From: Rhopalosiphum padi | Taxonomy: Eukaryota > Arthropoda > Insecta > Hemiptera > Aphididae | Direction: 5' to 3' | NCBI RefSeq assembly: GCF_020882245.1 | Contig: NC_083597.1 | Location: forward strand, 92,482,152-92,546,151 | Length of the DNA: 64,000 nt | Shown here: piece by piece, positions 14,205 to 26,200 of the stretch | Layout of the letters: each line of letters opens with the position of its first letter | Position numbering within the stretch: the stretch's first letter is position 1 | The notes under the pieces: model-generated | The model's database searches: none | Seen by the model: the letters and a program-made list of their open reading frames with translations, nothing else | Told to the model about the DNA's origin: nothing | Program-made: the position numbers and the translations under genes

Positions 14205-15040
14205 CAGTGTGATTCTTTTATCATTATACACTCATTATTTAATTGAGTATTGGCTTTTTTTCAAAATATTTTGTATCATGCTTTTCTCAAACTGTATGAT
14301 TTTTTGATTTTTTGTCACCCTTTTATTTAATAAACACTATCTATTTTTGATTTTCAAATAGTAACCTATATTTAAAATGTCATAAAATAGTAGGGCTATT
14401 TTTTTATGAATTTTAACGTTAAAATCATTATTTTTTTATTTAACTGTTAGTGAGTTATAACTGCTCAAAGTTGGGTGGTTTGAGGTTTTTAGCTATATAT
14501 CCTACAGGTCATTACGGCTGTGAGGCGTTGGAATAATTACAAGTACAAGGTCATCACAGCGTCAATAGTCAATAACGAGTTTATTACTTATGAAAATGTG
14601 TACGTCTTATTATATATATTGATTATTACCCGTGTGACTACTGGTCTTCAAATACAAGAAGTATTATAAAAAACAAAAACCACCCAACATTAAAAAACTA
14701 TATCTCGCTAAAAAAATTAATGAAAAATAATAATTTGAACGTTAAAATTCATGAAAAAAATAGCCCTATTAATTTAATAAATTTTAAATGTATTTGAAAA
14801 TCAAGAGTTGTTAGTTTTTTTTTTTTTTAGTACGAATAAGACATTCCTAGCCATAGGCTATCTATGTCTATGGATATTTAGGTAAGAGTTGATAGTGGTT
14901 TCGCCATTAAATAAAAGGGTGACAAAAATAAAAATTTCATACAGTTTGAGCAAAGCATGATAGAAAATATTTTGAAAAAAAATAAAACAAAGTCAATACT
15001 TGTGAAATAATGAGTGTATAATCATAAAAGAATCACTCTG
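14205..15040. mobile_element. Fold-back MITE with long terminal inverted repeats (Tc1/mariner-like ends)
   Basis: The outer ends are near-perfect inverted copies: CAGTGTGATTCTTTTATCAT at the left, and the reverse complement of the right end reads CAGAGTGATTCTTTTATGAT. Both sides are flanked by TA (14203-14204 and 15041-15042). The arms are long, roughly 14205-14490 and 14670-15040. They share internal blocks such as TGTCACCCTTTTATTTAAT, TAGGGCTATTTTTTT, GAATTTTAACGTT and GTTGGGTGGTTT. About 180 bp of unrelated sequence forms the centre. There is no transposase frame, so it is non-autonomous. TA duplication with CAG-starting ends fits the Tc1/mariner superfamily, but the arms alone do not prove the family. 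Confidence 0.82.
14811..14891 (-). mobile_element. Short poly-A-tailed retroposed insert nested in the MITE right arm
   Basis: This segment interrupts the right arm relative to the left arm. It is bounded by the direct repeat AAGAGTTG (14803-14810 and 14884-14891) and starts with a 15-T run after TTAG. On the minus strand that is a 3' poly-A tail. Target duplication plus poly-A is the signature of LINE-driven retroposition. The body (about 55 bp, with a partial CCATAG/CTATGG palindrome) is too short to name. Confidence 0.6.
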
Positions 15041-15049
15041 TATATACAA

Positions 15050-17220
15050 AAATGATATGATTACTTTTATAAATAACATTGCACCAATTTAATATAATTG
15101 TTATGAATGTATGTAATATAATTAATTTAAATTATTCTTAAAAATTATGAGTACGATGTATCAAGTTTATCTGGGCTTTTGTAGGTGACAAATATAACAA
15201 ATATATGTTCATATATATTATACCTACTCTATATATTATCCTATGATAATTATAATTCTATAAAAAATGTATCACACATTTTTTTTATTTATTTAATCAA
15301 AATGATAAAATAATAAATATCAATTTAATTTTTAAAAAATAAAAACAATAAAAACTAATAGGTTTTTAAAAAATAAAAATACTAGCTACATTGTGATAAT
15401 AATAACTATATAAAAATGTATAATAATAATTTTATAATAATTACCCTTTAAAATATTCTTATTGAAGAATTCTTACTCCCTTTAAAGAGTATTCATATAA
15501 ATATTATTTATACTTCAATTCGCTAGTCAGGTATTTTTCTTAAATTTTGTATTTAAAAGATTTAAAATATTATTCAATGTTTTTAAATTGCCATGGCAAA
15601 CAAAACATGAATACTTCAAAAATAATTTTTTTTTTTTAAATATCCATTTATAAGAATTAAAACAAAAAGGCATTTAAAAAATTACTACATTTTTAGTAGA
15701 TAAACTCTAGAAATAAAATTCTGTAGGGAGAAATTAAATATATTTATATTTTACATAATAATATTTAATATACTGTTAAATAATACACATATGATAAGAT
15801 ATTCACGTCTTAAAAAAATTAATTATTGATATGCATGAACATTTTTATAATACTAAGACGTAGAAACGTGGAGAAATTGAATTTTATTTCATCATTTCAT
15901 ATTTTACCACACAAAAATCAAATTCGTCAATTGTATTATATTAAGTTTTTGAAATTTACTGCATTCACTTTTTGAAATATTTTTAATTTTTATTGAATTA
16001 CCAAAAATAACGATATTTTACTGTATAATTCAATAATACTCGTTTAATTTATGAAAACATATGCGTTTAATTTATCAAATTTAATTGCAGTCTACTTGTT
16101 TAACATTGATAATCCAATGTCATGCAGCGATTACATAACATAGGTTAGAAGTTGTAGGACATTGTTGCTTTGTAGCTTTATTTGCTATAGCATAATATTT
16201 GAACAACTATAACACTTCGAAAAATATTTACCAGTAATTTTGAAAGATATACCTAATCTAACCCGCATACCTGTTAAATATTTTGATTAATACATTTTCA
16301 AGCATCTTCAACTATGTTGTAAATTAATTGTTATAATCGTAAGCAATAAAACTGTACAATTATATATGTTTGGATAATTGATATTTGTTGGAAACTTATT
16401 AAGATCTGAAAGTTGATGAATTAATCAGAATGAAACTGTATGACAAAACGAGTTAAATAGTTATTTATACCAAACATTAATTAGTTACTTACTTGCAACG
16501 CATAATTTATTATAACCCGCATCATAAATAAGCTATTTCAATTTGAATACAAGTTGTTTGAGCTAATATATTTTTCAGTTTAAACTTTTACTTGTCATCG
16601 GTTTATTTGAGATTGAATTATTAAAACGAAATGGTATAAAATGTGTACTGAAAACAATAAATTAAAATATAAATAATGCATTACTATTATGAAAATAATT
16701 ATGTGAAATCTCACTTTACTATTTTTTTTTATTAACATTAAACGAGTATAAGCTAATTTAGTTATATGAAATTTAATTCTAAATCAATTGGTATCAGAAT
16801 ATGCATTTATATTTATTCAATTAAGGAGTATTATGCTTAATTGTTTTTATTATTTTGTTTTTTATTACACACGGATTATCATGAATCATGATGACCATTA
16901 ATCAACAATACATAAAACCACTGGACATTGATGTGACAAAACTATATTGTACCTTAATTTACCTGAAAACGTGTAATACTAGTTAATGTGTGTATAAATT
17001 ATAATTTATTTAATACTACCAAACAACAAATATAATATTATGTTTAATTATGTTTACGTAGTAACTCAAATAATCCAAAAAAAGTTCCTATCTACAACAT
17101 ATTTACTTGAAATAAAAAATAAGTAATTATCATCACAGTAATAACTACAATGACAATACGTTTTGAACAAAAATAATTATCCTTTTATCAGTCATTTATA
17201 CCTAAAAAGGAACATACAAC
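15050..17220. other. AT-rich desert
   Basis: No gene, RNA or element with supporting structure was seen. It contains homopolymer runs and scattered short inverted words only. Confidence 0.5.
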
Positions 17221-17222
17221 AC

Positions 17223-17260
17223 TAGTTCAATAATACTCGCATTGTTCTAGTATTGAACTA
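17223..17260. repeat. Short inverted repeat (hairpin)
   Basis: TAGTTCAATA at 17223-17232 is perfectly complementary to TATTGAACTA at 17251-17260. With one mismatch the stem extends to 12 of 13 pairs, leaving a loop of about 12 nt. It lies just outside the left end of the 17285-18155 element and may be a tiny inverted-repeat remnant. Confidence 0.6.
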
Positions 17261-17284
17261 CACTAATATTGGCAATATTGTTTT

Positions 17285-18155
17285 AGATTCTGAACGGAGT
17301 GATGAATGTAATGATTTTACAATGATGTGTGTTTTTTTTTTATTTTTGTGTCAGTCATCACGTTTTGGAGTAGTAATAATGCTTCGATTTTCGACTTCTG
17401 CCCCTCTTTGAAAAGAAAAATTCATTTAGTTGGTACTTTGGGGGGATCAAAAGTAAAAAATTTTCAGTAGTTTTCAAAAGCGTCGAGAAAACCCCTAAAT
17501 AATGGAAAAAACGGGAATTTTTACGCATAACCACTTTTTGACAAAATCGATATTTTGATTTTGCTGTAACTGAAAAACAAATCATTGTAAATACTTGAAA
17601 TTTTCACCAAATGTTTATATTATGGTTATCTGTTTACGATTAAATATTTTGATCTTTTTTAAGCTACTTATAGAGAATCGAAATTTTCGAATTTTCTAAG
17701 TTTTTTTTCTTAAAATGCCGATAAAAAAATTTGGCTATCCAAAAATTTTTTTAAATTTAATACAAGGTTTATTATAAGTTGTACTTATCGCAATAAAAAA
17801 AATCAAAAATCGTTTGTCACAAATTTGGTTTATAAGCATTTAAAGTTCAAATGTTTACGAAATATATCAAAATCACGAAAATTTGTAAGGAATTTTGAAG
17901 TTGAAAATTCATAAAATTTTTGTGATTTATACTTAAGGTTCAAAAATCCAATACAAGGTTATCCATACGTTTTTCTTCAAGTAACTGTAAAAAAAAATTC
18001 CAGCGTCAATATAGAAAACATTTTATGAGCGTATGAAATTTATTTTTTTACGAAATCGCGTAAAATAACGATATATTACAATTTAAATATAGGTATAATA
18101 ATATAATATATCCAACTAATTATCATTGACTGACAAATCATCTTCGTTCAGAATC
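17285..18155. mobile_element. Non-autonomous inverted-ended repeat element, about 870 bp
   Basis: The left end reads AGATTCTGAACGGAGTGATG. The reverse complement of the right end reads GATTCTGAACGAAGATG, giving an 11-bp identical terminus followed by partial identity. GTTTT lies outside both ends (17280-17284 and 18156-18160), a possible target duplication. The interior is non-coding, full of short A/T-runs such as AAAATTTTCG and GAAATTTTCACC. I have an impression that GATTCTGAACGGAG ends are common in aphid DNA, but cannot confirm it here. Boundaries are tentative because repeat-like sequence may continue to about 18275. Confidence 0.5.
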
Positions 18156-18275
18156 GTTTTTCGTATACAATGATACCCGTCATTGCATTCAAATTTAACA
18201 CATCCATTATAGTGACCAGTGACCTACTCTCCATCTCTTCTATACAGCAGAGCGATATCCACTTGCCCACTTTTT
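18156..18275. repeat. Possible repeat extension beyond the inverted-ended element
   Basis: Sequence directly right of the inverted end is more complex than the AT desert, with blocks such as ATACCCGTCATTGCATTC and TATACAGCAGAGCGATATCC. It ends in a T run at about 18270. It may belong to the same repeat family, making the inverted ends internal. This rests on composition and general impression only. Confidence 0.3.
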
Positions 18276-18289
18276 TTTTTGTTTTCATG

Positions 18290-18780
18290 AACATTCAAAG
18301 TATTGAATACTCAATAGCCAAAATGATTTCATGGCAATTTTCGGTTTTATACCTACTTGTCAACACTACATATTTGTCGTCATCATCTGACACAATAAAA
18401 TAGTCTTTTTCCCCTTTTTTATTTCCTCTGCTGAAAGATAAATGCGTTAGATGTTGCGACGAGTTTTTATTGGACGCGTTAAGGGTTTCGAAAATATAAC
18501 GAGAAAATTGGTCCCATGGGAAAAAGCAATATAAAATATATATATATATATATATATATATACGCATTATACGCAATATAAATAATAAGACGGAAATGCA
18601 ATAATTGTTTCTACGACGTGTTCTTTTTTTCTTGCGTTTCGCGTTATTATTGTTCTCTCGAGAAACATGAAACAAAATAAAATTAAACGGTACCGGGAGC
18701 TTTTTTTCTTGTTTTATTATTATTTTTGTTTTTGACATTCAACCGGTCGGACACACGCACCCTTTGCAAAACATTGAGAC
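18290..18780. other. Mixed sequence with chance open frame and (TA)n tract
   Basis: The minus strand is open from an ATG at 18738 to 18295 (147 codons), the longest frame in the window. It is not called as a gene. Its middle is an Ile-Tyr run produced by the TA microsatellite, and the rest is Lys/Asn-rich without a family motif. Confidence 0.4.
18536..18562. repeat. (AT)n microsatellite
   Basis: About 13 uninterrupted AT units. Confidence 0.92.
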
Positions 18781-18910
18781 CACTGGACGGTACATATAGT
18801 TTCATTAGGCCCGGTCACTGCTACTAAACACCATACAAAATAGTCTGTTGATTGCTCTCCACAATGATGACTAGATATGTACGTTAATACCACATAATAT
18901 AACAGCTATT

Positions 18911-18929
18911 GCGCGCGCGCACGCAACAT

Positions 18930-18954
<25 letters not shown>
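18911..18954. repeat. Compound (GC)n ... (CA)n microsatellite
   Basis: A GC-alternating tract at about 18911-18920 is followed by 12 CA units at 18931-18954. Both are purine/pyrimidine alternating sequences. Confidence 0.92.
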
Positions 18955-18959
<5 letters not shown>

Positions 18960-18960
<1 letters not shown>

Positions 18961-20600
18961 AGTACACGTATGTACGTCTGAATCGATTTCGAGACGTCGT
19001 AAAATGGTCAAACGCATCAGACCGTAAAGCTAGCCGCCCACTACTACGCCTTTCGTTATCGGTATTTAAGTATCTAAAAAGCAAGTTTGCAAAGAATATC
19101 AGTACAAGCAGTAATAATGTATAATATTATTTCTATAGTGACTGTAAACAAATAAAAAACGACCACAACACATTTACTGGAAACATTGAAGCTGTTAGAC
19201 TTGACACCTGCAATATTTCGTAAACAATGCTGATCTGAGGTTTGTATTTCAAGTAGATAGTTTTTATTGCATTATCTACATATTATATCATGCGTTATAT
19301 GGCATTATAATGATGATTTTTTCGTTTAGTTAGTCCGTGAAAAACTCCAACACTCAGCAATTATAATTTATATGATACACACAAAATACATATACATAAA
19401 TGTATGTTTTAAAACTGGCAACAGTACGTTGTTAAATAAATTGAACCTGCAATAATATCAAGTATCTACATACCTGTTTCTATTACTGTAATAATGATAT
19501 ATATATATATATTATAGTAAATTATATTATTTATATTCTGTAAAAACACAACTGTATATAAGTACACTTCACTATTTGACTTAAAAAGTCATTATGTTAT
19601 TCATATATTTGAAAAATAAAATACAATTTTATGATTTAGAGCATTAGCGATATAGAAACTAGCAATAATAATAATAATACGCAAGCCTGTTGGGAGACAT
19701 AAAGAGGCGAATGACTGACAAGGTCCGCAACCCCCGATCAGGTGATATTATATGCGTATAAACACGCGTGGACAGGGGTTGAAATCGCGAGAAAATAATA
19801 TTATCATCTTGTCTGCTGACCATACGGCTTACCGACGTCATATACCTAAGCACTAAATTATATTTTATATCATTAACTCATTGCTGTTAGTAAGCGGATG
19901 TAACGTTTACACGTACATAACTCTAGGTACCTATATATTATTATAATTAGGTATAATGATGCTACAAATGTATGCATAATATATTATATTAAATTTATTC
20001 GTCAGGTCGTGTGCATGAATACCGCTAACACATGTACTGCACATATGAATGTTATATTACGTTATACTATATTATTTACGGTGTGACCGGTAAAATTAAT
20101 TAATCGTTGCGGGGCAAGTGTTTTTCGTCAAATTCTATATTATTGCGTCATGTGCGACGATTCTCCAAAAGTGTCGCTGTAACGGATGCGTTTCAAACTA
20201 TCGACACCCATTGGTATAATAACAATTGTGATCGATATCGAGAAAATTGACCGGTTATAATGGAAATGTAGTAATGGACCGCAGGAGAAGACTTTGAAAC
20301 TGTGTTACCCCGTATACCTACTTTAGTTACTAACAAATAATTATATACAAAATAATAATTCAAATGGATATTTTTATCTGAATTGTAAAATAAATCATTT
20401 TTCCCATTACTGTATACTACAAAAATTATAAATAGTTATTTTGACTGTCTACGGCAGTGATTATCATAACGTAGTGATGTTATCGGCCAGGTGGTGATAC
20501 TGATCGAGAAGAGTAAGTGGCCTATCATAGGGTGAAACTCGGTTTATTAAATCGTAAGCTGAGTCACACAGTCATTACGTCACTATTCACCGTGTGTTTG
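18960..20600. other. Mixed-composition non-coding region
   Basis: CpG-containing patches (about 18960-19060, 19680-19850, 20090-20300) alternate with AT-rich DNA and an (AT)n run at 19497-19512. I found no splice-flanked open frame. This could be regulatory DNA or unannotated UTR. Confidence 0.35.
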
Positions 20601-22080
20601 ATGTATATTTTATTATTCTATATTTAAATATTTACAAACATTTAAATATGAAATCAATACATTGACATAGGAATAAAAGTATCTGTTAAAGGTGCGTATA
20701 CACGAAGTTCAGTTATTAAATAAATAAAAATAATTAATGTTTTTATTTTGTTTGGTATTTTTATTTTAGTATCTATTAATAGTTTAAATTTTCGGTCTCT
20801 TCTAAATATTTACCCACAATCCACCATGGTCCATATCACTGTTAGTATGCACATACGTCACTAATAATTTTATCCGTCTTTCAACGCTACCACCGACACC
20901 TGTGAGTTGGAGCAAAATTAAAACTTCCATACGGACAATGAATGTTAAAATAGCATAATATTGAATCATTAACATTTTTAGATTTCATGTTAATCCTGAT
21001 ATACACTATGTAGTGTACGAAAAACGTCTATTTACCAGCCAATAAACCGAGGTAAAATCACAACGAATTTTCTATTATAAATTATAACTGTATAATATTA
21101 TACCATATGAGGTATACCATAATATATATATATATATATATACAAATAAATCATATCGTAGAATCCAACCCAAAAGCACCGCCTGTCGCTCATTGGTACA
21201 CAGTAATGAGTCTGACTGTTTTTTTTATAATTAGAAATTCGCTGTATGCGTTTATTTCGTGATCCCAGCATTATAGGTCACAGATGCATTCATTTATTTT
21301 TATTAGCCCACAAGTGTAGCTAAATTGCCTATACAAGTCGCCGTATGGCCACAATATTCTACTATTGAAATTCTTTATACAAATATCAAACTTATGGGAT
21401 ACGAGGAAAATGTATCCAATGGTGGTAAAGATTCGGGTAAAAAAGAGAAAAGTGACGTTGAAAGCGCACACTGAGTATACCTTTCTATCCCGAAGTTAAT
21501 TGAATTGATATTTTTTTCTATAATATTTTATTTCATTGGTTACAAAAAAAATAATATATATATATATATACTTTGCATTTCGATAAAAAATGAATATATG
21601 AGAATGTGAGATGCATGAATATCTAAAATATGCATATATTTGTGTAGACAACATTAAATATCTATTTTGGAGATAAATTTAATTTAATTTAATTATTTTC
21701 TATTTGTTTATTAAAATAATAAATAAAATGATGAAATGAGATTTAGAATATAAATATTAAACGTAACGTTTTAATGAATGTATGGGAAAGTACGTTAATT
21801 GTATGTAAAACTTAATTCAAAACATAACAACGTTAAAAACATTTATAATATTATTTGGTAAATAATAAATATAACTAAATTTGATGCATTAATTACGAGA
21901 AAATTCCTAATTTATAATTGTACAAAAAAAGTCTTACATTATAAATATCCTTAATTTAGTTTGTTAAATAAGACAATTTAAAACATAATAATATGCACAT
22001 CACATTTACGCTAAAAACTAGATCGACCCAAATCGACTTTTTTAATCCAGTTCGTTATGTGATGTAAACCCAATGTGATA
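20600..22080. other. AT-rich DNA with TA microsatellites
   Basis: TA runs at 21122-21142 and 21554-21571. Otherwise nothing recognisable. Confidence 0.5.
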
Positions 22081-22139
22081 GATTTAACGACCGTCAACGA
22101 TAGTGGTGGCGGTAGGTTAGTATCACAGAGCACAAATCC

Positions 22140-22178
22140 ATTACTAGTCAGTGAACAAAGAAACAATAATACAATAAT
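22140..22178 (+). promoter_or_regulatory. Initiator-like site and short leader before the 22.2-kb exon
   Basis: AGTCAGTGAAC contains an arthropod initiator-like TCAGT with the A at 22150, about 29 nt before the ATG at 22179. Moderately CpG-containing DNA (22020-22120) lies upstream. No TATA box is placed 30 bp upstream. The call is weak alone and gains support from the open exon behind it. Confidence 0.35.
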
Positions 22179-22488
22179 ATGGAGTTTTTTGTGACAGTTC
22201 CTGAAGATTCACCTGCCACGTTCAGGCAATCAAGTGTAGTTCACAAAAACAACCGGTCGTCCGAAAATCGTTTATGTCGCCTGTATTCAAACTCTATGAA
22301 CTCTATGGTAATTGCAAGTCAGTATTATACCCATTACATGTCATATAGTCTTTCTAAGGAGCGTAGGAATAACGGTTCAACCTCGTCACTTTGGTATAAG
22401 AGTGAAAATCTTAACACCATACAGAATTCGCGATCTTCCCATTCTACGTGTGAAATCCAATTAGACCATTATACCACATTATGTACAG
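22179..22488 (+). CDS. Candidate first coding exon, unidentified hydrophilic N-terminus
   Basis: An ATG at 22179 (context AATATGG) opens 103 codons of balanced, non-repetitive protein, beginning MEFFVTVPEDSPATF. It is rich in Ser, Asn and Tyr, with no hydrophobic segment or signal peptide. Codon use mixes G/C- and A/T-ending codons, unlike the Ile/Lys/Phe-heavy chance frames of the deserts. The frame runs into TACAG|GTTAGG. A donor here (intron from 22489, phase 1) removes the in-frame TAG at 22491-22493. GTTAGG is a mediocre donor, so an unspliced 104-residue product is possible. An initiator-like TCAGT lies 29 nt upstream. I do not recognise the protein; an alternative N-terminus of a longer cytosolic protein is one reading. 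Confidence 0.45.
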
Positions 22489-23250
22489 GTTAGGAAGGAT
22501 TGTTTTTCTCTTTCGAGTCCATATTATATTATAGTATGCACGCTTATAAAATATACAAAAAAACAATATGGCAAACATTTTAAGAAAGGATGTAAAATTT
22601 GTTTGTTTGTTTTTTTGTCACACCTCTGCTTGAACATAAGTTTTCGTTTACCTTTATTAAACGATATTCTACGCAGTCATATAAACGGCGTTGTGGCACG
22701 TGGAAGACGTTTGGGCACGCGCGAGGATCTCAAACCCATACGGTGTCATTTATCAACCTCGCGGCGACAATTCTGTTCAGAGTTTATTGTAAAAACTCGC
22801 AATCCTTGGCAGTGGCAGCTGCTGGTGTGACGGTTGGTGATGGGCTGGGAATGGCGCGTGCCTCTCGTCACTTTCCGCCGCCCACATATCCACCTCTGGA
22901 ACATTACATTTCAGAGAATTAATTAGCTATTTCGTCTGCGAAGGTGGTGCGGGGTGACTTGCAGGGAAAAAACGGCAGTCACGTGTGATAATAATCCGGG
23001 GGCGGTAACGGACAGGTTTGGGCGCGAACGCCACGAAATCGATCGGAAAGAAGCACACCCGACCCGAGGGGATACGCTTGTGCATCGGAAATTAAAATGT
23101 CGTAACTATTGCGAGCCTCCGATAAGACTATATTACATATACAGCCGCCATCGCGGATTGTCGCTGATGGTATCTGTCTTGCTATTTCCGTACGAGATTA
23201 TCGTCACTCTAAACGATAGTGTTGAAAGTCATGTGTTGTGACTGTCAGAA
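22489..23250. other. CpG-rich island downstream of the 22.2-kb exon
   Basis: From about 22660 to 23230 the sequence is clearly GC- and CpG-rich. Acceptor-like TTCTGTTCAG ends at 22780; joining it in phase 1 to the exon ending 22488 adds 16 codons to a TGA at 22828-22830. An AATAAA follows at 23271-23276. Other open frames here (22599-22922, 22954-23241) have no motif or splice support. The island may be intronic regulatory DNA, a 3' UTR or a second promoter. Confidence 0.35.
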
Positions 23251-23259
23251 AAAAAAATC

Positions 23260-26200
23260 AAAACCCCTAAAATAAAATGTATGAATATATACAATTTAGA
23301 CTTACAATAAATAATAGACCATTCCATAAGAGATTACATAAAGTTTATCACGCCCACTTAGAAAATAAGTCAAACGGGTAGTGTAACGAAATATTCCTTT
23401 ACAAAAAATTGAAATTGTGTCATTTAAATTAATAATATAATAGTTTTAACGGCTATTATAACCACATAACAAAGTATTTCAGATAATTTTATTTTGTGAA
23501 ATATTATCTAATAAAGAGGTAATAGTGATATAAAAAAAGGTGAAACGCTGTTATTTCTTTGTTATAGACAAATAGACAACACTACATGGAAAAGTTATAA
23601 AATTTCCCCAAAAATATCCTCTTCAAATATCTTGACACTCTATTAGTCTTTAGTGATGCGGGATGTACATAACTACTATTTTTCTTGCGTGTGTTAAATT
23701 TACCCTAAGAAAAATATCTAACGACGGTAAGACATGACCATACAATTTAATTTTACAATTTATTACAAGGTTACAATTACAATTTTTTCAACTATTTAGT
23801 GATTGTAAATTTTTACACACTTGAGGTCAACATTTTTTAACACTAAACTCTTCGATATCATAACCTAAAAATTATTTTAATCACATCGCACAGAAAATTA
23901 TAGTAAAATATGTTACATTTTTTAATGATTAAATATATGCATTTTTAATTTTATAATATTATGATTTAATTGTAAACGTTAAAAAAATGTAAAAACATTA
24001 TTTAATAAAATATATTTGTTTTTTAAAATACAGTAAATACACTAAAAATAATACTTTTTTTATTTTTCGTTGCAACAGTTGAATTATTGTCGTTTTATAA
24101 GACACATCAATAGTATTTTGAGAATTGCAAATTTAATATTTTGTGTCAATGGAATTTGTATCACAATTATTCAAAGTGGAAAATATAAATTGTACAGGTA
24201 TATTATTTATTATTTTTTAATACGACGTTTGAAGAATAGAGGAAAAATATTTTTCGAATTGAAATATGATCTGGCTCAAGGCATTTTAAAAAATATGTTT
24301 CTTAAAATATGAATTTCGAATGTCCGAAAGTTAAATTACTTTTCAAACAGAACCTAAATAAAAAACTTTTTCTTCGGGACTTATTGTACAAAATTACTAT
24401 ATCATTCAACAAGATGCAGAATTATATTCAGATTGTAATTTTTAGATACCTATACCATTTGCAATACAATTTGTTGTTACTTATAATAATTCTCTGTTTT
24501 ATTATTTTTTTTTTTTAATAAAAATTAAAGAACATAAGTGATATTTTGTTTATATTATTTTAACGATCTTAATGTATTCAAAGGATCGGTATTTTATTTT
24601 TCAAAATAATTATAATTCTATACATAAATTAACAAAACACATTTTCCAAAATACCTTATTATTACGTACTAACAAAATTCCTTAGAACTGTTAGGTAAAT
24701 TTAACTTTTTTTAAATATGTAATAATACTCGTATATTTTTATAAATTACTTATATATCCTATTGTATTAATTAAAGTGTTGTAGTTTTGTTTTGACATTT
24801 ACTACAGTAATCTTCGACTATCATTATAAAATATTTTTATTTTGCTTTTAAAACTTTTACTTTCTCTAAATTCTTCAAAGAGAAGTTTTTTCAAAAATTT
24901 CCAAGAAAAAAAACAATTAAATTATATATTTTTGTTGTCTGTACTCTGTAGTGTATACTTTATATAAATAATAATTGTTATGTTGTTTATTAATTTATTT
25001 TATCGAGAATATATTATATTCTCTAAAGTTGTATATATAATTTCCAATATTCAAATTGATGAACAATCTAAGTCTCAACTACCATAATATATTAAGGTAA
25101 TGATTTTTCTACATTTCTTTATCATCGTCTAATTTCTAATTAGGTTATAACTCAAAACATTTTGTTGCCATATTACGCATAATATTATATTAAATGCAGA
25201 TAAAAAAAAAAAAAAAAAACTAAAAAATACTATAAACTACTTGTGAATATAATTTTAACTTTACTCATATTATAATTAATTGAACATGAAAATAAGAATC
25301 AACGAATTAAAAACATCACACATTAAAACTATACTGTTCTCTGAGAGAATTCTCTAACATTATTTAACCTATATTATAGCAATGCACTGGTGTTTCATTA
25401 AACAAGACTGTCGTTCTACAAACATCTCAAATAAAATACTCAGACTTAATATTTGATTGAATTTTTTTAAATAATTACTGTGTCTGTGTACTTAAAAGAC
25501 AAACACAAAAAAAAACTGAAGTTTTATGTGATTAAAACACGACTTCTCTTAAAAATACCTAACTAAACACTGTTCTTCAAACGTCTACCTTCTCTATCTC
25601 AGGTCATTCAAACATTTCAATACATGGAAATAATTACAAAAGCTCTATAGCGTATCGCAAACATCTCACTTCATTCAAAGCTCAATATAAATACATTTAC
25701 TATAACTACATCAATAGTCTATAGAATATTATACCTACTCTAAACTAATTTCTCGCGTAACCCTTCTCATTACTCAACTGGTATCAAGTACATTACTTGG
25801 TAATCCTGAAAGGCGATTATAAAGGAACTGGTCCAGGGATGGTGTCACAACCGAGCAACTTTCTACTCAAGCAATTCACCTTTACGTCATTGTATTAAAT
25901 TGTTCACTCATTTACATAATGTACAAAATGTTGTATAGATATTGTAATATTATTCGTCAAACAAAGATGTACAACTAAATAAAAACATCTGATAATGTCG
26001 AAACATTCGAAACTATTACCAAAATTTAAAATATTATGAATAGGTTCTGAAGATATAAAACGTGACATTGTACAATTTATATTACCTAGTATAAATTACT
26101 TTATTTTAATGTAAAAATTGAGTTTTAGTTATTTTTTTATTTTTGTTATTATTTTGAAATATTTAAAGTCGGCTTACATACTTAGTTTCAATCAAATTAT

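Noticed and set aside
18295..18738. 147-codon minus-strand open frame, the longest in the window
   Set aside because: An Ile-Tyr run from the (AT)n microsatellite crosses it, the rest is Lys/Asn/Asp-rich low complexity, and no motif or promoter signal is seen. It is most likely a chance frame.
24070..24518. Two adjacent plus-strand frames overlapping at an ATGA
   Set aside because: The overlap looks operon-like, but the genome is eukaryotic, the composition is Ile/Leu/Lys/Phe driven by AT content, and neither product is recognisable.
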